A stretch of DNA of 8,092 nt from Pseudomonadota bacterium. GTDB lineage: Bacteria > Desulfobacterota > Syntrophia > Syntrophales > JADFWA01. The stretch covers positions 1-8,092 of the forward strand of contig JAUVKS010000071.1 in the NCBI GenBank assembly GCA_030596145.1. The letters are read 5' to 3'. Made by a program: the position numbers and the translations under genes. Below the pieces are notes generated by a model. It was not told the DNA's origin. It did no database searches and saw nothing but the letters and a program-made list of their open reading frames with translations. How positions within the stretch are numbered: the first letter of the stretch is position 1; the number at the start of each line of letters is the position of its first letter. This document shows positions 1 through 5,473 of the stretch, piece by piece.

Positions 1-86
1 CGGATAATGTTTTGACACTAAAAGATGGATGTTTGGAGATTTCAGAAAACTCGAAAATAGTGGAAGGGCTGGGTACGGTGAATTAG
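1..86 (+). CDS. 3' end of an unidentified upstream gene (partial)
   Basis: An open frame enters from the left edge and ends at TAG 84-86. The visible C-terminus is about 27 residues, beginning DNVLTLKDGCLEIS and ending GLGTVN. The pattern 'D-x-V-L-x-L-K-D-G' resembles the last beta-strand and turn near the C-terminus of ABC-transporter ATPases, but this is only a resemblance over a few residues. The stop lies 21 bases before the selD start with the selD ribosome binding site in between, so the two genes are probably co-transcribed. Too little of the gene is present to assign a function. Confidence 0.5.
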   Translation, partial: DNVLTLKDGCLEISENSKIVEGLGTVN

Positions 87-107
87 ACCGGAAAAAGGAA
101 ATAAACC

Positions 108-1157
108 ATGACAGATAATAAAGTACTTCGCCTTACGGAAACAGTTGCAGGTTCCGGTTGAGCTTCAAAACTGCCTCCAGGGGACCTGGAGAAGGCGCTT
201 TGCGGAATGGAATTTCCGACTGATTCGAATCTGATTGTGGGGCTGGATAAAGCAGATGATGCCGGAGTTTACAAAGTCACGGATGATATCGCCATCATTC
301 AGACTGTTGATTTTTTTACTCCAATTGTAGATGATCCTTACTGGTTCGGACAAATTGCGGCGGCAAACGCTCTAAGTGATGTTTATGCTATGGGTGGCGT
401 GCCAAAAACCGCCATGAACCTTGTGGCCTTTCCAATTAAAGAAATGAACATTTCAGTTCTCCGCATGATTATTCAGGGAGGGCTGGATAAGATGAAAGAA
501 GCGGGTGTTGTTCTGGTGGGCGGCCACAGCGTAGAGGATAAGGAATTGAAATACGGTTTGTCTGTTACCGGGTTCATTCATCCTGATCATGTACTTACCA
601 AGAAAAACCTTAAGGCAGGAGATCGACTGATACTCACCAAGCCGCTGGGAACCGGCATTATCAACACTGCAATCAAGGGAGGCCTTGCTTCCGTAGAAAT
701 CATTGAGTTTGTTACTGGTCTCATGGCAACCCTTAACAGGGATGCGGCAGAGGTAATGAACGATTATCCTGTCCGTGCATGCACAGATATTACAGGTTTC
801 GGTCTTTTGGGCCATATTGCAGAAATGGTGGCCGATTCAGAACTTGGAATTGAAATCCAGTCTGACAAGATACCTATTATAACTGAAGCCATGGAATATG
901 CAGGTATGGGTTTGGTGCCGGCAGGAGCTTATAAGAATCGTGAATTTCGAGAGCAAATGGTCGATTTTGTCCCTTCAGTGGATCGTCTGATTCAAGACAT
1001 CCTCTTTGATCCACAGACATCCGGTGGATTGCTGATTTGTGTGGAAAAAGAAAGTGCGAATGATCTGGTAAACAGTTTAACGAAAAAGGGAGTAAATAAT
1101 GCGGCTGTTATCGGAGAGGTGTTGCATAGACCGGAGGGAAGGATTGTTGTAAGTTAA
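108..1157 (+). CDS. selD: Selenophosphate synthetase SelD, selenocysteine-containing
   Basis: SelD makes selenophosphate from selenide and ATP in the cytoplasm; this is the selenium donor for selenocysteine synthesis. The start is ATG 108, behind the purine-rich site AAAAAGGAA at 92-100. It reads in frame through TGA 159-161 to TAA 1155-1157, giving 349 residues, matching the family length of about 347. A conventional gene finder would begin at ATG 207 and lose the N-terminus. The segment GSG-Sec-ASK (residues 15-21) aligns with the E. coli active site GAGCGCK, placing Sec18 at catalytic Cys17 and Lys21 at essential Lys20. Other family signatures are GLDKADDAGV, the ACTDITGFGLLGH segment and DPQTSGGLL near the C-terminus. 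The enzyme therefore needs its own product for its synthesis. The 3' part (from about base 973) is repeated at 7289-7473. Confidence 0.95.
171..196 (+). promoter_or_regulatory. Bacterial SECIS-like hairpin in selD
   Basis: Just downstream of the UGA codon the mRNA can form CTCCAG (175-180) paired with CTGGAG (186-191) around the loop GGGAC. The stem is extended by G173-C196 and C174-G195 across a three-base bulge. The loop starts 19 bases after the UGA. This is in the range known for bacterial SECIS elements, which bind SelB and lie inside the coding region. The G-rich apical loop also fits. The exact SelB contacts were not checked. Confidence 0.75.
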
Positions 1158-1183
1158 AAAAAGTCATAAAAGAAAAAAGAGGT

Positions 1184-1212
1184 TTGACAAGAAGAAGAGA
1201 AGATCGTATAAA
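1184..1212 (+). promoter_or_regulatory. Sigma-70-type promoter downstream of selD
   Basis: A perfect -35 TTGACA (1184-1189) is followed after 17 bases by TATAAA (1207-1212), differing from consensus at one base. Both hexamers and the 17-base spacing are kept in the second copy at 7491-7519 although the surrounding sequence has diverged, which argues for function. Transcription would begin near 1219 and run through the small hairpin and large terminator-like hairpin towards the ABC importer genes. Confidence 0.75.
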
Positions 1213-1221
1213 AAACAAAAT

Positions 1222-1260
1222 ATTTACGACATTTAGATCCAAGAAGGATCATCTGTAAAT
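1222..1260 (+). other. Small leader hairpin (GATCC-AAGAA-GGATC)
   Basis: Directly after the predicted transcription start, GATCC (1236-1240) pairs with GGATC (1246-1250) around the loop AAGAA, and ATTTAC (1222-1227) can pair with GTAAAT (1255-1260) outside it. In copy 2 the inner stem is extended to AGATCC/GGATCT with the same AAGAA loop, while the outer pairing is weaker. This is the 5' part of the candidate leader or small RNA. Confidence 0.45.
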
Positions 1261-1269
1261 ATATTTAAA

Positions 1270-1443
1270 GAGCCAATTTCAAAACGTCCCCTTTTGTCCG
1301 ATATCTGCGTCCCCGATTAGCGGGATCTACGCTTCGCTTCGACAGGCTCAAATTTTAATCCTCGAAATACTCCATGTATTCCTTTGGTTAAAATTTTTGC
1401 CTTCCTTGATCTCGAACAAAATTGAACATTTTGAAACTACCTC
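1270..1443. mobile_element. MITE-like non-coding insertion element, 174 bp
   Basis: The element begins GAGCCAATTTCAAAACGT and its other end, read on the opposite strand, begins GAGGTAGTTTCAAAATGT. The imperfect inverted repeats extend for about 40 bases (~28 matches by hand). It is flanked by a direct TAAA on each side (1266-1269 and 1444-1447). Copy 2 of the surrounding repeat has a single TAAA (7569-7572) and no insert, so it shows the empty target site. Inside, AAATTTTAA (1350-1358) pairs with TTAAAATTT (1388-1396), and AATAC (1366-1370) with GTATT (1376-1380). The element has no coding capacity and would need a transposase encoded elsewhere. It lies inside the leader between promoter and large hairpin. 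Confidence 0.8.
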
Positions 1444-1460
1444 TAAAGTTTAAAATAAAT

Positions 1461-1524
1461 AATAAAGGCCACGAAGGCTATAGACCCGACAAGAATCGGG
1501 AGTTTTCGTGGCCTTTATTATTTT
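1461..1524 (+). terminator. Compound terminator-like hairpin E1
   Basis: A perfect 15-bp outer stem joins AATAAAGGCCACGAA (1461-1475) to TTCGTGGCCTTTATT (1505-1519). Inside is a second stem CCCGA (1485-1489) with TCGGG (1496-1500), separated by the unpaired strands GGCTATAGA and AGTT. The 3' arm runs into TTTATTATTTT, giving a U-rich tail. It can act as an intrinsic terminator, either for selD or, because a promoter lies upstream at 1184, for a short leader transcript. The large asymmetric internal loop is more than a simple terminator needs. The homologue at 7586-7650 keeps both stems, with a G-T wobble replacing an A-T pair in the inner stem. Confidence 0.7.
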
Positions 1525-1551
1525 GAAGATGCTAAATACTAACTGCAATTT

Positions 1552-1714
1552 CCCCAAAGGTTAATCTCAATATAGAATAGATGGCGATAATGCCACTGAG
1601 CCTGAGGGTTGGAAACAGATACAAGAAAAGATCGGGAGCTAATCGTTGAGTGTCTGGATGCACTTAATGGTACACTGGTTTTAGATATAAAACCTTAATA
1701 AGATAATTGGGGGG
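1552..1714 (+). promoter_or_regulatory. Possible 5' leader structure that hides the ribosome binding site
   Basis: CCCCAA (1552-1557) can pair with TTGGGG (1707-1712), which contains most of the G-run ribosome binding site of the binding-protein gene. The adjacent AGGTT (1558-1562) can pair with AACCT (1691-1695). A competing hairpin GGTTTT (1677-1682) / AAAACC (1689-1694) uses the same AACC. Further local stems are TGGC/GCCA around 1582-1595 and CAGATAC (1616-1622) / GTGTCTG (1650-1656). The arrangement would allow translational switching, but part of this DNA is a gene fragment, so pairing may be chance. No known riboswitch family was recognised. Confidence 0.3.
1609..1698 (+). pseudogene. 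Fragment resembling the C-terminal part of TrmO/TsaA-type methyltransferase
   Basis: The frame ending at TAA 1696-1698 translates to ELIVECLDALNGTLVLDIKP and then stops. The pattern 'LDALDGTPVLDIKPY' is the hallmark of the TsaA/TrmO family (tRNA N6-threonylcarbamoyladenosine N6-methyltransferase). Here the conserved Pro after Gly-Thr is Leu, and the protein ends where the family normally continues. The frame is closed upstream by TGA at 1603-1605, and no other conserved part of the family was seen nearby. It is therefore a decayed remnant, not a working gene. The identification rests on one motif of about 15 residues. Confidence 0.55.
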
Positions 1715-1720
1715 TAAAAA

Positions 1721-2800
1721 ATGAAAAAAGTCATTAATTCAGTAATCTTTGCAGCCACCTTTCTGTTTATTAACTTCAGTATAGTCAATCTAACAGCTGC
1801 TGGCTATACAATCGTTGTCGACCAGGTAGGAAGGAAAGTTGCTGTTCCTGATAAAGTTGAGCGAGTGGTCTCACTTTCGCCGGAAGGTACCAGGGTAGTC
1901 ATTGCACTTGGTGCAGCGGATAAACTCGTGGGAGTGGGTTCTTATTCTCAACGGGCGATATTTTCTCAATATTCAGAAGTATTTCCCTGGGGTAAAAAAC
2001 TTCCCGATGTAGGTAAACTTACTGGTCCGAATATGGAGTTGATAGTCTCTTTAAACCCAGACGTGATTTTGGGGGGCTGGTCGTATCCACCAGAAGCTAC
2101 CAGTTTAATTCAAGAGAAGACCGGCATTCCTGCTGTATGCGTCTATACCAATAAGACGATAGAAGACACTTTCAAGGAGATAGAAACTATAGGCAAAATC
2201 ATCGGGAAAGAAAAAGAAGCTAAGAAATTAATCGCCTATTTAGATAAGAAAATCGCTAAGGTAAAGGAGGTTGTATTGCAGATACCTGAGAGTGAGAAAC
2301 GCAAAGTGTATCTTTCGTTCTGGGGTGAGGTTACAAAAACACCTGTTCTCTATGAACCTGTTGATATAGCTGGTGGCATAAATGCGGCAAGCAGTGTTGC
2401 ACGAGGAGCTGGAGGATGGGGAAAGGGTAGATGGGGGGCAAAGGTTTCGACAGAGCAAATTCTGGACTGGAATCCTGATGTAATCCTGGTTCATCGTTCT
2501 GGTTCTAAAAAAGCACCCAAGGCCTCGGTGTCCATAGAGCAGATAATATCGGAACCGGCGTTGAAACTTACTAATGCTGTAAAGAACGGTAGGGTTTACT
2601 ATACACCGGGTATGATATGCGGCTGGGATCATCCCCGGCTGTTTACTGAGATTTTGTATATGGCCAAACTCTTCTATCCCGATAGATTCAAGGACTTAGA
2701 TGTAGCGAAAGAAGCTGACAAAATATTCAAGAAATTTTATGGCGTTGGTGGTCTTTGGGAAAAGTTAAGCAAAAGATGCGGCTATTATGAGTGGGAATAA
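1721..2800 (+). CDS. Periplasmic substrate-binding protein of a metal/chelate ABC importer (BtuF/FhuD/MolA type)
   Basis: The 359-residue protein captures a ligand in the periplasm and delivers it to the permease encoded next. Start ATG 1721 follows a strong GGGGGG site at 1709-1714. Residues 1-27 form a signal peptide (MKK, hydrophobic core, cleavage after LTAA). No lipobox cysteine is present, so it is a soluble periplasmic protein. The rest follows class III binding-protein order: the domain beginning YTIVVDQVGRKV, then VVSLSPEGTRVVIALGAAD with Glu55 at the position that usually contacts the permease, then the NPDVIL segments of both lobes, and the C-terminal YPDRFKDLD/FYG end. Members carry cobalamin, siderophores, haem, molybdate/tungstate or nickel chelates. 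The neighbouring CooT and FmdE genes favour a metal such as nickel or molybdenum/tungsten, but the ligand cannot be read from sequence. Confidence 0.88.
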   Translation: MKKVINSVIFAATFLFINFSIVNLTAAGYTIVVDQVGRKVAVPDKVERVVSLSPEGTRVVIALGAADKLVGVGSYSQRAIFSQYSEVFPWGKKLPDVGKLTGPNMELIVSLNPDVILGGWSYPPEATSLIQEKTGIPAVCVYTNKTIEDTFKEIETIGKIIGKEKEAKKLIAYLDKKIAKVKEVVLQIPESEKRKVYLSFWGEVTKTPVLYEPVDIAGGINAASSVARGAGGWGKGRWGAKVSTEQILDWNPDVILVHRSGSKKAPKASVSIEQIISEPALKLTNAVKNGRVYYTPGMICGWDHPRLFTEILYMAKLFYPDRFKDLDVAKEADKIFKKFYGVGGLWEKLSKRCGYYEWE

Positions 2801-2822
2801 AAAAGATTGAAGAGGGCAAGCT

Positions 2823-3890
2823 GTGCAAATCTCAGGAAAAGGAAGCCAGAAAAGAGAAGAATACAGAAAGTTTGTGGGGAGAAAGATATTTTTTATTTTT
2901 TCTCTGTTGTTTGTAATACTGTTTTTGGTTGGCATAGCTACAACGCTTGGCCCGGCAGATATTACAATCTTAGAGTCATATGCGACGATTCTTCATAAAT
3001 TCTTTCCGAGTCATTTTTATGTGAGTGAGCTTGCCACGACAGTGATATGGGATATAAGGCTGCCCCGGGTAATAATGGGCATGCTTGCCGGATTCGCCCT
3101 TGGCATTACTGGATTAGTAATGCAGGGGATACTCAAAAATCCACTGGCGAGTCCTTATACCCTTGGAATTTCAGCCGGAGCTGGATTTGGAGCAGCCCTT
3201 GCATTAATCCTTGGTGCCGGTTTTGGCACAGATAAGTACCTGGTAGTAGGGAATGCATTCATCTTTGCCCTGATTACCTCATCGGTTATCATTGGGGTGA
3301 CGCGGCATAGAAAGGCTACACCTGAGACGATGATACTTGCAGGGATTGCACTGATGTATTTGTTTAATGCAATGACTACACTGCTTCAGTACTTTGCCGA
3401 CCCAGAGGAGGCGACAGCGGTGCTCTTCTGGATGGTGGGGGACCTTGGGAAAGTTACATGGAGCAAATTGTCTGTTGTATCTATTGTATCTGTCTGTTCT
3501 ATCCCTTTGCTTGTATGGAAATCATGGGATCTCAATGTAATGGGTGCCGGAGACGAGGTGGCTGAAAGCCTCGGCGTAAAGGTTGAACATACCAGAGTCT
3601 TTATAATGGCGGTTGCCTCTATCTTAATAGCGAGTATCGTGTGCTTTACAGGGACAATTGGGTTCATAGGGTTGGTTGCTCCGCACATAGTTCGTATAGT
3701 TATCGGGTCAGACTATAGATTTGCCATACCTGCGTCCGGGATTACAGGTGCACTGTTGCTTGTTGGAGCAGACGTTGCGTCAATGCAGATTTTGGCTCCG
3801 GTAATTATTCCTATAGGAGTGATGACAGCCTTTATGGGGGTTCCTTTGTTCTTTTACCTGATCATGAGGAGAAGGAGGGAACACTTTTGA
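2823..3890 (+). CDS. ABC importer permease, FecCD/BtuC family
   Basis: This is the inner-membrane channel subunit, expected to work as a homodimer. It has 355 residues and many hydrophobic helices; the FecCD family normally has about ten. Family features include IWDIRLPRVIMGMLAGFALG (residues about 75-95), GLVMQGILKNPLASPYTLGISAGA following it, and the C-terminal TGTIGFIGLVAPHIVR segment, part of the ATPase-coupling region. GTG 2823 is chosen as start because GAGGG (2813-2817) lies five bases upstream and no better start precedes the first hydrophobic stretch. The N-terminus is basic before the first membrane segment. It lies 22 bases after the binding-protein gene and its stop overlaps the ATPase start, so the three form one operon. 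Confidence 0.92.
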   Translation: MQISGKGSQKREEYRKFVGRKIFFIFSLLFVILFLVGIATTLGPADITILESYATILHKFFPSHFYVSELATTVIWDIRLPRVIMGMLAGFALGITGLVMQGILKNPLASPYTLGISAGAGFGAALALILGAGFGTDKYLVVGNAFIFALITSSVIIGVTRHRKATPETMILAGIALMYLFNAMTTLLQYFADPEEATAVLFWMVGDLGKVTWSKLSVVSIVSVCSIPLLVWKSWDLNVMGAGDEVAESLGVKVEHTRVFIMAVASILIASIVCFTGTIGFIGLVAPHIVRIVIGSDYRFAIPASGITGALLLVGADVASMQILAPVIIPIGVMTAFMGVPLFFYLIMRRRREHF

Positions 3891-4660
3891 AGCTCAAGAT
3901 AAAGAATGTTGTGTTCAGCTATGCAAGCACGCCGATTCTCAAAAACATATGTATGGAGCTTGCTCCATCAGAAGTATTGGGCATCGTGGGCCCAAATGGT
4001 TCGGGCAAATCCACTTTGATCAGATGTATAGACACGATAATAAAACCCCAGAAGGGAAGCATACTTCTGGATGAAAGGGAGATAAAAAAAATGAGTCGGA
4101 TTGAGATCGCCAGGCGCATGGGATATGTGCCACAGGCCTCTTCTTACGTCTTTCCGGCTACGGTCTTCGATACCGTTCTTATGGGCCGACGACCCCATCT
4201 GGGCTGGCGCAGTAGTGAACATGATATTGAAAAGGTTTTGGGGGCATTGAAGTTGTTGGGAATTGAAGACTTTGCACTAATGAACTTTGATGAGATTAGC
4301 GGAGGCGAGCAACAAAAGGTATTTATTGCGAGAGCGCTTGCTCAGGAAGCAGATATTCTTCTCCTCGATGAGCCTACCAGCAATCTCGACATAAGGCATC
4401 AACTTGAGGTAATGGAAATAATAAAAAATCTAGTAACGGAGAAGGGAATTTCTGTGATAATGGCAATCCATGACCTGAATCTCGCGGCGAAATACGCTGA
4501 CCGAATAGTGATGCTGAACGGAGGCAGTATTCGTAGTGCCGGCGACCCTCCTTTGGTATTGACCACAGAGAATATAAAGTCAGTCTATGGTGTTAAGGCT
4601 GTCGTGAAGAATGAATCGGGGAAACTCTACATTATACCAGTTGGTGTATCTGCAAGATGA
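3887..4660 (+). CDS. ABC importer ATP-binding protein, FepC/BtuD family
   Basis: This cytoplasmic ATPase drives the FecCD-type permease. It has 257 residues, typical for the family. Walker A is GPNGSGKST (35-43), the Q-loop glutamine is in YVPQ (Gln83), the signature ISGGEQQ is at 137-143, Walker B is ILLLDEP (157-163) with catalytic Glu162, and the H-loop is AIHDLN (His195). All catalytic motifs are intact. The start is TTG 3887, sharing the bases TTGA with the permease stop and placed eight bases after the strong site AAGGAGG (3872-3878). The overlap implies coupled translation. It is followed by a convergent hairpin at 4711-4750. Confidence 0.93.
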   Translation: MKLKIKNVVFSYASTPILKNICMELAPSEVLGIVGPNGSGKSTLIRCIDTIIKPQKGSILLDEREIKKMSRIEIARRMGYVPQASSYVFPATVFDTVLMGRRPHLGWRSSEHDIEKVLGALKLLGIEDFALMNFDEISGGEQQKVFIARALAQEADILLLDEPTSNLDIRHQLEVMEIIKNLVTEKGISVIMAIHDLNLAAKYADRIVMLNGGSIRSAGDPPLVLTTENIKSVYGVKAVVKNESGKLYIIPVGVSAR

Positions 4661-4710
4661 GTACAGCCACAGACAGGAGAAGAGACGGATAAGATAAGCA
4701 ATACAGCTTA

Positions 4711-4750
4711 GCCCGAAGTTAAAAAAGTTGCTTTTTACTTCTTTCGGTGC
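4711..4750. terminator. Shared terminator-like hairpin between convergent operons
   Basis: CCGAA (4713-4717) pairs with TTCGG (4743-4747), and inside it AAAAAG pairs with CTTTTT around the loop TTG. The runs of A and T on either side of the loop allow a similar structure on both strands. It sits in the 90-base gap between the ATPase stop and the stop of the last minus-strand gene, where a bidirectional terminator is expected. The stem is imperfect. Confidence 0.5.
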
Positions 4751-4939
4751 TTAAAGCTCTTCAAATACAATCTTTCTCTTGGTATTATCATAGAGTTTGA
4801 GCCTGGCCTTGAGTATTTTTTGCTCACCGAAGATACTGACGAGCTTGATCTCATCTTCCTCCATTTCCACGAGATCAACACTTTCCAGGAACATTTCTTC
4901 TTCCCCATCTTTCAAAATAAATGCATGAGCTTCACACAT
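4751..4939 (-). CDS. CooT-like small nickel-binding protein (second paralogue)
   Basis: A 62-residue protein beginning MCEAHAFILKDG. It follows the CooT pattern: an N-terminal Met-Cys-Glu-Ala, a short beta-rich body with the ESVDLV and FGEQKILKARL segments, and an acidic C-terminus. CooT proteins are small dimeric nickel-binding proteins linked to carbon monoxide dehydrogenase maturation; Cys2 is the nickel-binding residue in characterised members. Start ATG 4939 is preceded by GGGGAGG. It is the last gene of the minus-strand operon, 33 bases after the small helical protein gene. It is clearly diverged from the other paralogue at 5268-5456, for example MCEAHAF against MCEANAY and ending FEEL against LVED. 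No CODH gene is visible in the window, so the client enzyme is unknown. Confidence 0.8.
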   Translation of the reverse strand: MCEAHAFILKDGEEEMFLESVDLVEMEEDEIKLVSIFGEQKILKARLKLYDNTKRKIVFEEL

Positions 4940-4972
4940 GGAAAACCTCCCCTTTGAATGATAGCCATCGAA

Positions 4973-5173
4973 TTACTCGAGGGCCTTTAAAGCATTGCGT
5001 AAACATTCGTTGCTTTTTGCCGTCATCTCCATTATTTCCCGGACATGTGCCGAACTCTTAATTTTTTCCGCTTCCTTCAGTTGCTCGGCAAACATCTCGT
5101 ATTCTGATTGGTGATGATTATTGTGTGTGATCCAGTTCTCCAATCTGATTCTTGTCTTTTCAATGAAATCCAT
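4973..5173 (-). CDS. Small helical protein resembling DUF8180-type family
   Basis: A 66-residue protein, charged and almost free of Gly and Pro, predicted to be mostly alpha-helical. It starts MDFIEKTRIRLENWITHNNH, has the cluster HNNHHQSEYEMF (residues about 17-28), and ends CLRNALKALE. The 'W-I-x-H-N-x-x-H' pattern followed by a long helix resembles a small family (DUF8180-like, recalled rather than searched) seen beside metal-transport and hydrogenase genes. Clustered His and Glu residues could bind metal, which is inference. ATG 5173 is preferred over TTG 5179 because GGGAGG lies eight bases upstream of the ATG but only two from the TTG. It is sandwiched between the two CooT-like genes. 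Confidence 0.65.
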   Translation of the reverse strand: MDFIEKTRIRLENWITHNNHHQSEYEMFAEQLKEAEKIKSSAHVREIMEMTAKSNECLRNALKALE

Positions 5174-5267
5174 AACCAAAGCCTCCCTTTTTCTTCGATT
5201 CGGTAAACAATTTATATGATAGTGATGTTACTGACTGGTATACTCCATTGATACTTGTCTTGACTAT

Positions 5268-5456
5268 CTAATCTTCCACTAACAAAATACGGTGATCAAC
5301 CAGATTCATCTCCTTGACGTGCGCCCTTATCTTTAGGCCTTCCCTAAAAATATTCTCAAGATAGATACCATCATCCTCTGGCTTTAAAATATCCACACTT
5401 TCCATGACAACCTTTTCATGCCCGTCTTTTATAAAATACGCATTCGCCTCACACAT
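5268..5456 (-). CDS. CooT-like small nickel-binding protein (first paralogue)
   Basis: A 62-residue protein starting MCEANAYFIKDGHEKVVMES and ending HRILLVED. The start MCEANAY, the ESVDILKPE segment, the IYLENIFREG segment and the NLVDHRI end are a close match to the CooT family. These dimers bind nickel through Cys2 and are tied to nickel insertion into CO dehydrogenase in Rhodospirillum. Start ATG 5456 has the G-run site GGGGGGTGAT upstream. It follows the FmdE-like gene by 17 bases, so it is probably co-transcribed. An 88- to 94-base gap separates it from the next minus-strand gene, the largest inside this operon. This paralogue is the more canonical of the two. Confidence 0.85.
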   Translation of the reverse strand: MCEANAYFIKDGHEKVVMESVDILKPEDDGIYLENIFREGLKIRAHVKEMNLVDHRILLVED

Positions 5457-5473
5457 AAATAATCACCCCCCTT

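Larger units (their letters stand above)
973..1555 (+). repeat. Direct repeat copy 1: selD 3' end plus downstream promoter and terminator
   Basis: This block matches 7289-7680 in the same orientation. It covers the last ~60 codons of selD, the promoter at 1184-1212, the GATCC hairpin, the large hairpin at 1461-1519 and about 35 bases after it. A hand count over ~170 coding bases gives about 28 differences (~84% identity) with no indel. Copy 1 additionally carries a 174-bp insertion (1270-1443) that copy 2 lacks. Similarity stops abruptly on the left at about 973/7289 and fades on the right at about 1555/7680. Confidence 0.9.

Noticed and set aside
453..815. Antisense open frames inside selD, the binding-protein, permease and ATPase genes (for example 2240-2632, 3386-3688, 3968-4222)
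   Set aside because: They lie opposite well-supported genes, have no recognisable motifs or ribosome sites, and are shadows of the coding strand.
207..1157. SelD starting at ATG 207
   Set aside because: This start would omit the catalytic Sec/Lys region; the in-frame UGA with a SECIS-like hairpin and the good start at 108 explain the sequence better.
1270..1443. The 174-bp insert as a CRISPR or rRNA/tRNA-related sequence
   Set aside because: There is no repeat-spacer series and no tRNA cloverleaf; inverted ends and target duplication identify it as an insertion element.
1461..1524. Hairpin E1 as a kink-turn riboswitch
   Set aside because: The internal-loop strands do not give the tandem G-A pairs a kink-turn needs, and no known riboswitch consensus was recognised.
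1583..1606. GCCACTGAGCC upstream of the importer, reminiscent of the GCCACTG element of cobalamin riboswitches
   Set aside because: The other conserved cobalamin blocks, including the AGCCAGGAGACC-type B12 box, are absent, and the segment overlaps a gene fragment.
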